Shown: positions 24,060 through 35,699 of the stretch, piece after piece | Position numbering within the stretch: the first letter of the stretch is position 1 | Layout: every line of letters starts with the position of its first letter | NCBI GenBank assembly: GCA_947172415.1 | Contig: OX359189.1 | Coordinates: 8,446,501 to 8,510,500, forward strand | Origin: Chondrosia reniformis | Lineage: Eukaryota; Porifera; Demospongiae; Chondrillida; Chondrillidae | Length of the DNA stretch: 64,000 bases | Direction: 5' to 3' | The notes under the pieces: model-generated | The model's input: the letters and a program-made list of their open reading frames with translations, nothing else | Told to the model about the DNA's origin: nothing | The model's database searches: none | Made by a program: the position numbers and the translations under genes

Positions 24060-24700
24060 GATAGAGGATTATATGTATCCTACATAGACATTCAGACGTA
24101 TAGTCTATAGACGTATACTGCCCCTGCATCGGTAATAGCTATTTGACTAACGAACGCAAAGTACAAATTATATATTATGTATAATACATAAATAGTTAAT
24201 AGTTCTGCTTTACCCACGCAGGAGCTTTATAACACAAGCATGCAGCTGCAGATTCGCATGTTTCCACGACCGTGCACAGTTATACATAATACGTTGAGAA
24301 ACGATGCATTTACTTGTGGCGTATGCAAGCTTATATAATTAAGGTCTTTTAATGTAACCTACCAGCAAAATTCCGGGTCCTTCACACGTGCTCGATCTAG
24401 CTACGTATACGTACACACCCAGTTCACGTACAAGTCATAAATTCATATTACGCATGCGCATGCACGGAGCATTTTGATTGGTCCAATTGCAAATGCCATA
24501 ATTTATGGCATATATATGCAATTATATTTTCAAGGATGCCTATATATTATATAAGTATCCTTGAAAATATGACCACATAAATATCGTGAAATAATTAATG
24601 CTGATCATTTCATGCAAACAAACTAGCTAGTTTTACAAAAATACAAATGTTAGCATGATACCAATTAAAAAAAACTGATGACCAACATATAAGCAGCACT
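24060..24700. other. Spacer between LINE and receptor 3' end
   Basis: AT-rich, no open frame of note. ctatatattatataag near 24540 sits between inverse copies of tccttgaaaata (about 24530 and 24560), a small palindrome. The receptor transcript from the right should end here. Confidence 0.4.
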
Positions 24701-24706
24701 TGAAGA

Positions 24707-27700
24707 TTAGGGAAGCAATTTTTCCTTTTCTCCAAAAGATGAAGGGCTTTCATCAGCATCAGTACATTCCGGTATTTGTGTCTGTATAGTAGAAAATTAG
24801 CAGTATAAAGATAAAGGTTGGTAGCAAAAATCTACATAATATACATGAATGAAGAGAAATTCTACTATGTTATTTGTCTATCTTTATTCCATTTCAAATT
24901 TAGTATTATATATGCATGCATCTTTTAGGAAAACATATGGATTAGATCAGTTCTGCTTGACTGAATGTTGGTTTAAATTCATAATATATATACTGATTCA
25001 GAAGTATCATAGCCTTACATCACCCTCAGAAAGTAAAACTCCAGGCTTTAGAAAGACATTAAAAATACCGTAAATCTTCTAAAAATTCGTGAACTTTTGA
25101 GACTTTTCAATTCTTACTTTTCGAAGTTTAGGAGGAAATATGCGCTTCTTCGTTCGCGTCTTGTGAAAATTAGAGTTTCGAATTTTTAGAAGATTTACGG
25201 TAAATTAGCCCATTTTCTTGCATAAGGTATTTAGCAATTTCAATTTAATTTTGGGAGCACACAATTGCAACTTAGCAATAATTGCCTTCTCACACAGGGG
25301 CAAATAGACATATTATGTACTACATACATTCACACATACTTGCAACTCAGCAATTGTGTAGTTACAGTTACTGCTATTCACAGGGAAGCTTAAGTTCAAA
25401 TCTGCTTGATACGCATCCAATTGACACTAAATAGAAATCTAAACAATTAATGCTTGACTGAATGTTAGTTTAAATTCATATACTGTATTATCACAATCTT
25501 ACAATAATTTCTATCACCTTCAGAAAGCCCACTGATCATGATTTAATATAGTGATTATTATACATATATAATATTTTTAACACACTAAGACAACATGCAT
25601 ATAAAATTTACATATGTACCTATGGGGTCCATACAAAATATTAAATCATTGATTTTGACATAAACAGTATAATACAAACAAACAAAAATGTAGCAAACAA
25701 CGTATGCACATTGCATTGTATACAGACCTTACGCAATGGATCATTGGAATGTTCCATATCTTCACTCCTTGAAAAGATCTATTATATATACATGTATATG
25801 CCAATTCTATAAGTGCTTTTCTAGAATACATGTACATAAGAGCTCCTAATGAGTAATCAAAAAATGTACATAATGTTACAAGGTGCTCTTGGTATATCTA
25901 GCATAGGGAACAAGTTTCATTAAACACATAACTAATTATGCATCATTGCTACAGCATTCAAGTAGCCTGGGATCAAAATGGCTAAAAAGAAGTTCATGAA
26001 ATTTACTTTGAGGCCTAGGATTTAAGAAATTGCTGGTAATTAAGAAAACAAACATGTTAAATTTACTTCACTTCTTGATTAATGCTGTATATTCTATTAA
26101 TCAGGAATCACATATCATATTGTATATGATAGATAATTCCCCCATTATCTGCCATAGCAATTAGGTATACGTATCTTTATATATATAAGACAAGGGTAGC
26201 AACTGGAAGTATATAAAAATAAAACAATACAGGCAGCCCCACAGCTGTATACCAGATTGACAGAATAAAGAAAGTAACTGGTACTCATCACAAATCTATA
26301 GGTCTATAACTAATATGAGCTAATGACGCTAATTTGTCAGCTACAAAATAAAAAGGGAGTAAATATCAAAATGTTTAAGTTACTTTAAAATGGTGGCATG
26401 TTACATGTCACATAATCCCACACATACGTACATACATGGTACTCACTTTTATACCAATAAATTTCTTTTCATTACACTGAGAACATCCTCTTTCACTGCA
26501 CAATTTACAGACTTGATGTCCGCACTTGCATACTGCTACTACAGGTCTGTCCTGTATGTAGCAGCACTGACACAAGTGGACTTGGCACTTCATACAAAAA
26601 CTCTTCTCTTTCGCTTGCTATATACAGCACAAATGTATTTAAATATGCCATAAAATGTTATGTTAAAGTACTGATTCGCTGCTATAAACCTACCTTAAAT
26701 TTCAAAGTCACTGGAACACCAAGCGTTTCACTACATATTGGACATTGCTTATGATCATTGGTGCAAGTTGAACAGAAGGAATGACCACAGGTAAATATGA
26801 CTTCTCTCAAATCCCGATTACACTCCTGACAGTACAGGTCATTTGATGGGCATCCATTAGATGCTGTACAACAGCTACAGGTCTATAAAAATGTCTTGTA
26901 AATGCATACATAGCCATGCCTGACATTATAGAGTACTATGAATGGTTATGTATTATATTCAGCAAATATTTAGTTAGCTTGTAAAAATCATATATACAGT
27001 ACATTACCTTCCACCTCACTCCAATTCAAATAATTAATCCAATTTGTATAGCATGTCACAATAATAAACAATCATTATTTGACAAAAAAGGAATTAGTCA
27101 GGCTACAGATAAATACATAGACATATTACAAGTTACTGTAATTTGGGAAATTGTCGTTAAAATACTTTTGTGGTTGCCCCCAAACCACGAAAATATTTTA
27201 AAAAATTTTCCCATGAACATTTCCCGAATTACGGTAATCTAATAGCATACTTGTGGATTGTAAAATTATTGCATCATCATTTTGACTATACCTCAGTATA
27301 TATGGTTTCAAAATTTTCATTAGGAATGTTTCTAGGGGAGAGGGAGGGGAGATTCCTGTGAAAGTTTAGTTCTGCATAAGTTGTTGTAGACTCTTGCTGA
27401 TTTATCTTTGACATTTTTTGGGATTTCTAAAGAGTGACCAGGACATTAAATACTTAATTACTATATTTTCAATGCATTATGGACTTACTGTTTTAGCTCT
27501 GTTCTTTTTTCTGCTACGATAACAACAGATTGAAAGAACAATCACACACAATATTGCAACTCCTACAAATATTCCCAACACACTCCCTAATGGCTTGGAT
27601 AAATCAACTGTTAGTGCTTGACTAGGAGCTTCTGAAAGTGCAGAATATCATATAAGATGTTAATAACAGTTTATATTGATATAATACATTGTATAGCTTA

Positions 27701-28587
27701 CCAAAAGTTGGGTCTTAACATACGTACGGATATATGTAAATCAGGCTTACCATTTTCTTCTTCTGTATTTGAGGATAAAGTAGTTACATACATTACTGCT
27801 GGTTCACTTCTAATTGATCTGTTTTTTGCAAGTGCAGTGATGGAAATTATATACTGTGTTTCTGGTGGCAATCCATCAAACTTGAAGGAAGTTTTTTCTG
27901 TATAGTAATTCTTAGATACTATATTATTTTTAATGTTACATTCATACTCAATTCTATTAAAACAGCCTTTTATTATCAATGATGTCCAATTACAAACTAT
28001 GAAATTAATAGAGACATCATCTTCAAGGATAAAAGGTGAACTGGGCATTTCTGTCGCAAAGAGAAAAAAGAAAGCCTAATATCAGTAACGATACAAAATA
28101 CTCATATAACATACGTATGCAAGCTGATGATTATTTAGTACCTACTAGCAGTGATTTCTTGAAATTTCACTTAATTACATTTTCTATTGTACTTATACAC
28201 TGTATGTAAATATGTTAGAATTGAACTATATTTATATATATTAATTTTGTATATGAACGTATAAATGCTCACCTGGTGGATCTAAAGTAATGTTGTTACT
28301 ATAGACTCTTACAACAGTGTCAGTACTTGTGTTAACAGTAAAACATCTGTAATTGTACACTTTATACTCAAATTCTTCCCTGGTCACATTGATAGTCAGA
28401 GTAGTAGTAGTTGGAGTAGGATCATCTCCATCATGATTAAGAGTAGACTGAGGATTAAATCCAGTTCCATTTCTCTCCCATCTAACATTAGTATCAGCAT
28501 CAAGTACGGGATGTGTACATGTTAACTTGTAGGTTTGACCGAAACAAGGAGGACTTGATGAATTAGTGAGTGTAACAGTAGCTTCAC
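24707..28587 (-). CDS. Ig-FN3-TM receptor with ITSM-like motifs and tandem RING fingers (5' incomplete)
   Basis: Exons in transcript order: Ig 28273-28587; FN3 27750-28050; TM 27489-27631; tyrosine-motif tail 27292-27426; RING1 26694-26882; RING2 26447-26617; a possible 27-nt exon 25733-25759; 25340-25426; last exon 24707-24781 ending KEKLLP and stop. Ectodomain joints are phase 1 and tail joints phase 0. The TM helix is GIFVGVAILCVIVLSICC. The tail has TTTYAELNF and TIYTE. RING1 has C-x2-C-x10-C-x-H-x2-C-x2-C-x6-C-x2-C (CQEC, CGHSFCSTC, CPIC). RING2 has the same order with x12 and x4 spacers (CQCC, CGHQVCKLC, CSQC). Both match C3HC4 fingers of E3 ubiquitin ligases; ligase activity is inferred. 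No signal-peptide exon was found upstream. A MITE sits in the intron after the tail exon and another near the 3' end. Confidence 0.75.
25066..25202. mobile_element. Small MITE in a receptor intron
   Basis: About 137 bp. ACCGTAAATCTTCTAAAAAT at the left is mirrored in inverse complement at the right (about 24-bp arms), with TA at both outer edges. It lies in the intron before the last exon of the 24.7-28.6 kb receptor. Confidence 0.85.
27133..27237. mobile_element. Small MITE in a receptor intron
   Basis: About 105 bp. Left TTACTGTAATTTGGGAAAT and right ATTTCCCGAATTACGGTAA are inverse complements with two mismatches. A second inner inverted pair (cgttaaaatact.../...aaatatttt) surrounds ccccaaacc. 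It lies in the intron between the tyrosine-motif exon and RING1. Confidence 0.8.
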
Positions 28588-29189
28588 CTATAATAATAAT
28601 ACTAATATGGAATAATTAAATCAAATCTAAATCACATTAGCATAAGTCTTGGAAATTTAATGGAATACTGGTTGTAAAAGAAGACCTTTTCATGTAGATC
28701 TTGAATGTCTATATGTCTCCCTCTCTCTCTCTATCTATCTATATACATACGTACATGTATCAGGTATGCATACATACGTACGTATATATGTAATGCATGA
28801 ATTACATGTACGTATATACGTACATACTAACATACATGTGCAATATTAGTGTAAATGCTGTTACTTTGTAAAGCTGCTGCCATTATTACACAAAATGACA
28901 ATCTCAATACTTTATGTTCAGGGATATTCATGCCTTGTGCTTGGCGCACAGGTCCTACATTGACAAGGAAGATGGGATTACTACAGTAATGGTGGTAGAT
29001 TTTATCATTGTCTTAGTTAACACCCCACTAAACATTTTTGGTGCCAAAATTGTGTATATAAGACCCTAAGATTTAACATAGAGAGCAAAGGATTCACAGA
29101 AGATAAAGAAAAAGACAGATTCCAAGGGTCACTGATGAAAGGTGGAATTCCCAGAAACAGCTATCTGGCCCAGTGGAGAAGAAAAAGAA

Positions 29190-29740
29190 GAAGAGAAGAC
29201 TCCTATATCTTCATCCAAAGCTCTCTCCAGGCTTAGATCCCTATAGGCTATAATTCATTACAAGTAGGCAAATGCATGTAAGAAAATGGTATACTAGATT
29301 ATTCATACGTAGGCTTGCAATGTATAAGGACTGCTTCTTATTATTATTCATATGTACGTGGATTGTGCATAAGTGTCTGAATATAAGCTTGTCAGGTATA
29401 ACATATGTAGTTACACAGGAGCTGAATCCTGTTAACTCTGACATGTCAATGGAGAAGAGAAGAAAGTGTCAGTAATAGTCCTTTAGTTATATCATAAGTC
29501 TCGGAAAATTGCATGCTTTAGTCTATACACTGTAAATGAATTAGTGGAAATTATATTTAGCTGTACATGTTCAGAAGATCAAGATAAAGAAAAAGACAAA
29601 GACAAAGAAGGGAAAAGAAGGAAGAAAAGACTACTGTATCTTCATCTAAAGCTCTCTTTAGGTTTAGTTCCCCTATAGGCTCTTTTTACAGAATAGGCAT
29701 ATAGCATGTAGGAAAATGGTATCTTAGATTTTTCATGTGA
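29190..29740. repeat. Two copies of a dispersed repeat
   Basis: Positions 29105-29310 and 29580-29740 share aagataaagaaaaagacaga-like A/G-rich starts, cttcatc(c/t)aaagctctct, ccctataggct and a shared end near ttagattnttcat. The right half recurs at 48210-48300 (ggtttagttcccctataggc). Confidence 0.7.
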
Positions 29741-30404
29741 TGGCAAATTTCCATGATAAACAACCTCAAATTTTAACGATTTATAATGAAATTTAGCATA
29801 CATAGCTTTTAGCATCTTAAGTGCAAACTTTTATGCAAGTATATAATGTACCTACGTACATACGTATGTTGCAAGGTGACATACTTTTTGTGTCTATGCT
29901 AGTAAGCACTGAAACAGGTCTATGTATATAGTTTGATAATTTAATATGGTGACATTTTTAAAATGAAAAATACAATAAAATACCTAATAATTTCTACTTG
30001 TAGATTTTCATAGCCTCTTAGACATTTAAATAATATCTATATACGTAGAATAAAATAGTGCTTGAAATTTTTAATATACTAGAAATATTAAAAATGTTCT
30101 ACAAAAATAGTGAAGATGTATAGGGATGGTGCAAAAAGTACAGAAACAGGAAAGGGATGTTACACAGTGAAACATTAGCTGTGCATGAATCATACAAGCA
30201 AGGGTGTTGCAACATATCCCTACATCTAGTAGCAATTTGTGCAGTGTCTACTCTTATTCTTCCCATGTACGTACATAGGTATATATATATCCAATATGAG
30301 CCAGTAAATATGCATGTGTAACAAAATTGTTGCTTCTATGTCCTACTTCCTAGGCTAAACATTTAATTGAAAATTAAGAGTTGTGATTTTAACAATCATT
30401 CAGT

Positions 30405-30505
30405 TATCCATAATGGTGACTTTTCAATTATCCATAATGGTGATTTTTCAATTATCCATAATGGTGACTTTTCAATTATCCATAAGGTGACTTTCAATTA
30501 TAAGA
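30405..30505. repeat. Four tandem repeats, unit about 24 bp
   Basis: Units built on caattatccataatggtgac, four copies, the last shortened. Simple minisatellite. Confidence 0.9.
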
Positions 30506-30950
30506 ACTTAGTCTTTAAGTTTAATTGGTTTCCAAACTGCATTAACAGCAGTACACAATTAAAGGTTTAGGAATTTAAGGTAGGTAATTCTTAGAAGAGC
30601 TAAATCAATTTCAACCTCTATTCAGTATAGGAAACAATTAGCATTTGTATGGGAATCTATTAGCTATATCTATTAGCAGGATGGCTATACTGGATAGCTA
30701 TGTATACCCATTTTCGCCTAAAAGAGTTCATGTTGCACAACAATTGACCATTACTAGGTACATAATGTATAGTCTTCCTTATATATAACAGTGTAATTCA
30801 ATTTGGTAATGTATTTTCAGTTAAAAATGTCAATATTTTATAAGTAGAGTTTTTCTTAGATGTACAACCTTTTATATCCAATATGTACATAGTGCAAAAC
30901 ATTTGATAGATAAGTTTATTGGAGCTATTTGCAACAAAAATCGAGCTAGA

Positions 30951-30985
30951 TTGAACATTTCGACCCGTAGGTCTCCATCAGCAAT
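30951..30985 (-). ncRNA. Hammerhead-ribozyme-like motif (arm of foldback)
   Basis: Minus strand reads AUUG-CUGAUGG-A-GACC-UACG-GGUC-GAAA-UGUU-CAAU. Stem II (GACC/GGUC) and the short stem I (AUUG/CAAU) pair. The last A of CUGAUGA is changed to G and the cleavage region to UGUU, so it is probably inactive. Confidence 0.45.
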
Positions 30986-31823
30986 TATGAGGAAAGGCAT
31001 TAATATGGACCAAGGCATGTCACTCTGGAATGATATATAATCAATTAACACTAGAAATTCATTTTTGGGGCGCCGTAGGGGCCCCTATATTGTTTTCAAA
31101 AATTATGTTAACGTATGGCTTCCTGTTCGTAACCTTGTATATATCTGTCACCAAAATGGCGGACGCTCGGCTGGCTTTCGTTTTCTAGCTTAAAACTAGC
31201 TTTCTCTTCCTTTGCGTCGAACGTTGAACCAACGAAAAGGATTTAGAAACCACCTATACTAATACTATGTAACGTAAAGCTTGCGCAAAAACGTTTACTA
31301 CGAGATATGGCCTTGAAAAATTGACGCCAACAAGAGTCGACCGGAAATCGTTTAACCGGATATCTATGAGAACCAGCCAAGTAGTTTGAGTATACTTAGG
31401 GGCGCCTGGCGCCCCACGAGTTTTTATTTGCCGATTTTTCATTTGCCGATTACGGGTTCATACGCAACTGTTATAACACTTATTTTATACGTCGATATAT
31501 GTATAATACGAGTTCATACGTAACTATTGTTACACTTAATTTATACGTCAATACATCGTTTTTGCAAATGGCGGCGTTCAGGAAGCTTAAGCTTTTCCAT
31601 CGTTATTTATAAATTTCAGGACACTTAAGCGTCCTCAATCGTTAGTATTACGAATATATATATTAAATCCCAACGATGCGGCCAAGTAGTTCGAGTTAAT
31701 TCGGGGGGCGCCCCACGAGTTTTTAAACTCGAAATCCTTTTTTTTATTATTTTGGCGTTTTATTCAATTTTAAGCTCCTGCCCCTTTTTTTATTTAAACC
31801 AACTGCTGAAATCCTTTCCTCAT

Positions 31824-31860
31824 TATTGCTGATGAAGACCTACGGGTCGAAACATTCAAT
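31824..31860 (+). ncRNA. Hammerhead-ribozyme-like motif (arm of foldback)
   Basis: AUUG-CUGAUGA-A-GACC-UACG-GGUC-GAAA-CAUU-CAAU. All conserved core bases CUGAUGA and GAAA are present. Stem II is 4 bp with a UACG loop and stem I 4 bp next to the core. Stem III is minimal and disrupted (ACAU). Similar minimal hammerheads are known from Penelope-like elements. Confidence 0.5.
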
Positions 31861-31909
31861 CTAGCTCAATTTTCATTGTAGATAGCTCCAATAAACTTAT
31901 CTATCATAA

Positions 31910-32870
31910 TGAATGCAACTAAAATTACTCCCTATCACTTTATATGTACATATGTACGTATGTTTGAAGAGTTTTGTAATTATACCTAGATACATCCATA
32001 GCAGAGCACAGTAGTACTCTCAGCAAAGGACTCATAAAACGTGCATGGTAATCATTTTATAACAGCAGCAGTACTGAAACCTGTTTAACTAGCAGGACTC
32101 TTCAAAATCTTTAGCTAATGAAGGAACTTAGTGTGAAATTGCATATCATGTGTGAGTGTTAGATATCACTTGAGTTTACCTATTTCCCAAAAGACCAGCG
32201 AGACTTACACTTAAATAAAATCATTAATAAACTTGACTGCAAAGAAAACTGGTGTACATGGCTAGTTATTATGCGTTTCCGTTATTCCGTGCTCCGTGTT
32301 CCGGAATTCGCTCCGGTTCTGCGATTTAGAGAGACCCTTTCAATTTGTAGGTACTTTCACACTACTCTTTGTTTTTTATCGCATTCACATTTCATACATT
32401 CATATAAGTCAAGTAAAGAGATTTGCTATTTACAGTAATTGCATATTGAATTACATACAATTATACTACAATTCAATATGCAGTATATAATTATTCTTCC
32501 TTATCAAGATAATCATCCATTACTTTCATGCTTCCCTCTAATGTATATCCTAGGGCTCTGCATGATATAAATAGTACCGTAAAGGTACAATTGTATGCAT
32601 GTGAAACATTGATGAGATTTTTGAAAATTTGGCCTCTAAATAAACAAATTTAATATGCACTTTTTATGTGTTTTTGTCTATCAAGCTTAAGAAACATCTC
32701 CACTCAAAAGAAAAGCTTTCTAGGTTTAAGAATCTCATTACGTCACGAGTCTGGACTAATAATAAATTTTTACAAAGTAAGCAGATCGAAGTGACAATTT
32801 CGACTTACTCAAAAATGGCCGCATCAACATTACTGCCGATTCAATCATACAATCTGAAAACCTAATTATA
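31910..32870. other. Intergenic, no gene seen
   Basis: No reliable coding signal. gtgctccgtgttccggaatt near 32290 is a locally GC-richer island without an assigned role. Confidence 0.4.
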
Positions 32871-32884
32871 TCAGCACTATATTA

Positions 32885-33105
32885 TCGTACTACTACTACT
32901 ACTCGATCGGCATACTTCGCATTATAACCCCAACATCATGCAGCTGGCTTCAGATGAGGGGATAATTTTATTTTGTCTGCCACCACATACAACCCATCTC
33001 TTGCAACCCCTTGATAATGGGGCCTTTTCTTCAAAGTAAAGAGTAAGTTATCACTGAGAAATGGTGTCCAATTTTAGAGGGTGTCCAAATTTGATTTTCA
33101 CACCT
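32885..33105 (+). pseudogene. pogo/Tigger-type transposase relic
   Basis: From about 32952 the plus strand reads DEGIILFCLPPHTTHLLQP followed by LDNGAFSSK. The LPPHTTHLLQPLD segment is diagnostic of the DDE-type endonuclease domain of pogo/Tigger and CENP-B-like transposases. Only this short piece survives. It runs into a 70-bp segment (33035-33105) also found at 20345-20415, probably the terminal region of the same family. Confidence 0.75.
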
Positions 33106-33109
33106 ATAT

Positions 33110-34370
33110 ATATCAATTTATAACTTACTTGATATGCTTCTGCAAAAAATGTGCTGAAATCTGAGTATTGGAACTGTTCTGTTCGCAAAGATGTAGAATC
33201 TATGATCAAACATTTTGAAAATTTTAAGACAACCCTTCACTGAAATATAACAGAGAAGATACTGAGAATGCCAAGAATCAAAAGAAAATAAAGAGACATA
33301 TATATAACATAATACGCAAAAATAAATATCTAAAAAATAGGAATACACTCTGCCCAAGTTGATCACAATTTACAAGGTCATTAAAAGCCATCTGCAAGTT
33401 CTTAATAGCTGCAAAGTAATATATATAACTGTCGAAGTTCATCAGACAAAGGCTCCCGTAGGAAGCCGAAACGTTTGAACAAATCTTTGTGACTTTCGGC
33501 TAGTGTTTCCACGAACTTCGACAAGTATCTTCCTAGCCATTCAGGCCTTTATCGTATATATAACTGTCAGCAGTAGTGTTTATTTACCTAGGGTGCCAGC
33601 TGGGATCACCAAATATGTAACTGCAGCTTTTGTGCAGCTAAATGTTACTTTCTGGGAGCTACTGTTGGTTGGATTTCCTACAATTTACCTTCCTAGGAAA
33701 TCCTACAGCTGTGCTCTCTAGCTAAGTGGATGGTATTTATATACCTACTTGTCACTAACAATGATTGATTATGTATCTTCAACATGTGACCAGAAGGTAC
33801 TTACCCTAGCTTGCACCAAATTACACAAATGGTGATATATGTATATCTAGACAAAATTTACATTTATATATCTAGACAAGTTATGTTTGCCTTCATGCAA
33901 TATCTTTATAAAAATTAAAGTGGCCGTTACTTATTGAATGCATTCTGCTTGTTCCGGTAGGACACCCGTGAATAATAATGATTCATACACATTATAGTAT
34001 TTAAGGGGAGACAGAGTATAATACTCCCACATGCTTTTAATGCACATACGTATACCCACTCATTATTTGAGATTTTAATCATAAGTTGTAATTTTCGATT
34101 ACCAATACTCTTATTATAATTAATCTTAATCTAGTCAGATTCATACTAAGTATACAATAATTATACATTTAAATGCTTGAAGTCTGGTGCTAAATCTAAG
34201 GTTATTACAAACAGTACAGTACAGCAGGTCTATCAACTTTAGACTTACCCAGTCAGATTTAAGTTTAAACATACTTGTATGCTCTAACAGGATGATGCAA
34301 CTCACCTAACTAATTATATATAATGAGTTTATGTGTAAGGAATCCCTATAAGTATATAACAATTACGTAC
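33110..34370. other. Intergenic, no gene seen
   Basis: No supported gene. 33435-33525 contains an inverted pair around cgaagttc...gaacttcg flanking aggctcccgtaggaagccgaaacg, a small hairpin. Confidence 0.4.
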
Positions 34371-34371
34371 A

Positions 34372-35223
34372 GTGGAACCTGCCTAATGCGGTCACCCAAG
34401 GGAGACCAACTTGCTGGCTGTAATACACAGGTGGCAAGGTTTCATTAATATTCATTGACAAAACACAAATTTGCATAATTGTTATACAAAGATACGTTTT
34501 CAGGCACGCATCTTAAAATCAACTTCAGCAGAACGAAAAATACTGTATACTTAAGGTGTTAAGGTATTAGTTATTACTTGACCGCCAAAATAACATCGAA
34601 TTCATTATAATGTTCGTACCCGCTATGCGTATACACTTCATTCACAAAAACTTAACACGTCCAGGATCAAAACACCAGACCAGGAAAGCTTAATTCGTTA
34701 TAAACAAATTTTACCAAGATTCGTCCCTAACATTTCGTTATAAACCGAAGGTTTTATGTTGTTTAAAACCGTTTTTTTCAAAACGTTTCGTTACAACCGA
34801 AATTTCGTTAAATCCGTGTTCGTTATAAACGTGTTCCACTGTAGTTTTACAGAATACAAGATACATGATCATGGCGTTGGTCTCGGGCTGGAAGTTCCAT
34901 GTTTTTATCATTTCGATGGACGCCAGAACTTTATAAGAAAGCTGCAAGAGTCACTGAAGGAGTAAAAGAGACTCTTTAGAACATTTTATGGATAAATTGT
35001 TGTCATTTACTTACTTTCAAATCTGTATGGCCGCATTACAGAGTAGAGAAATCCCTTCGGGGCCACGGAAAGGCGACCGCTATACGCATTACGCAGGTGA
35101 CCGCATTAATAAGGTCTCGATGTATACTTCAATATGGCGGATTGTTCAGGAGTATAAGTTGGCGACCGGAAAAGCGAGGTGACCGCTTTAATAAGGTGAC
35201 CGCTTACTCAGGTTCCACTGTAC
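34372..35223. mobile_element. pogo/Tigger-like MITE
   Basis: The ends TACAGTGGAACCTG and CAGGTTCCACTGTA are perfect inverted repeats including TA. aggtgaccgcttta near the right and gcggtcacc near the left extend the arms. The interior has no transposase. A second internal gtgttccactgta at about 34830-34843 suggests a nested or composite copy. Confidence 0.8.
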
Positions 35224-35595
35224 CTATACATAATACCTTTCCTAATAGCACAGAAGCTGTACAAGGTCAAGCTATAGATATATACGTCATTAATATTATT
35301 ATTATTTATATAAAAGTAAATAGAATGTACGTATATACATTTTATATAATTGTTAATACTCTAAAACACATCACCCCTTTGGCAACATACTTTCTTCATT
35401 TTGGAGTATTATACAAACTACTGTTAAGAAATATTATAAACATACATACATTTATAGAATATTTCTCTAGTTATTACTATGCAGACAATGACCTAACACA
35501 GTGTTTTTAATTCCTTGTCTACATTTGCAAAGTATAATAGGCAATTGTTTCTTATAATACTGGTAGGTGTATGTATATGTGTACATATAGCGACT

Positions 35596-35690
35596 AATCC
35601 AGAGGTATAGCATGCTGATGAAGACCTACGGGTTGAAACGTCCTATTATCAATAATTTATGTTGCTGTTGCTCAATAATACCTCTGGATT
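35596..35690 (+). ncRNA. Hammerhead-ribozyme-like foldback
   Basis: The outer arms AATCCAGAGGTAT and ATACCTCTGGATT pair perfectly. Inside is CUGAUGA-A-GACC-UACG-GGUU-GAAA-CGUC. The core bases are complete, stem II keeps pairing through G-U, and the self-complementary ACGU fits the dimer-type stem III described for minimal hammerheads. Stem I next to the core is poorly paired. Confidence 0.5.
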
Positions 35691-35699
35691 AAATCATGA

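Larger units (their letters stand above)
28600..30900. other. Spacer upstream of the 28.6 kb Ig exon
   Basis: The missing signal-peptide exon of the minus-strand receptor should lie here, but I could not identify one. Copies of one repeat (ccctataggct, then aaaatggtat, then ttag/att, ttcat) lie at about 29190-29310 and 29640-29740, with a third at 48210-48300. Several gtacgtac-rich stretches occur near 28740-28840. Confidence 0.45.
30904..31907. mobile_element. Foldback element of about 1 kb with hammerhead-like ends
   Basis: The outer roughly 95 bp are inverted repeats: gataagtttattggagcta near 30910 is mirrored near 31900. Each arm carries a hammerhead-like core (see 30951-30985 and 31824-31860). 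The interior is a composite of two GC-rich blocks ending in ggcgccccacgagtttt, which recur singly at 51.06-51.43 and 58.46-58.74 kb. No long coding frame is kept. Confidence 0.7.

Noticed and set aside
25729..25767. Exon reading SEDMEHSNDPLRK in the 24.7-28.6 kb receptor
   Set aside because: The amino acids look protein-like, but the phase does not fit: the preceding RING2 exon ends in phase 0 and this start would give a stop. The 27-nt alternative 25733-25759 fits but is unproven.
35097..35510. 137-codon plus-strand frame
   Set aside because: Starts inside the pogo-like MITE and continues into AT-rich spacer; no domain.
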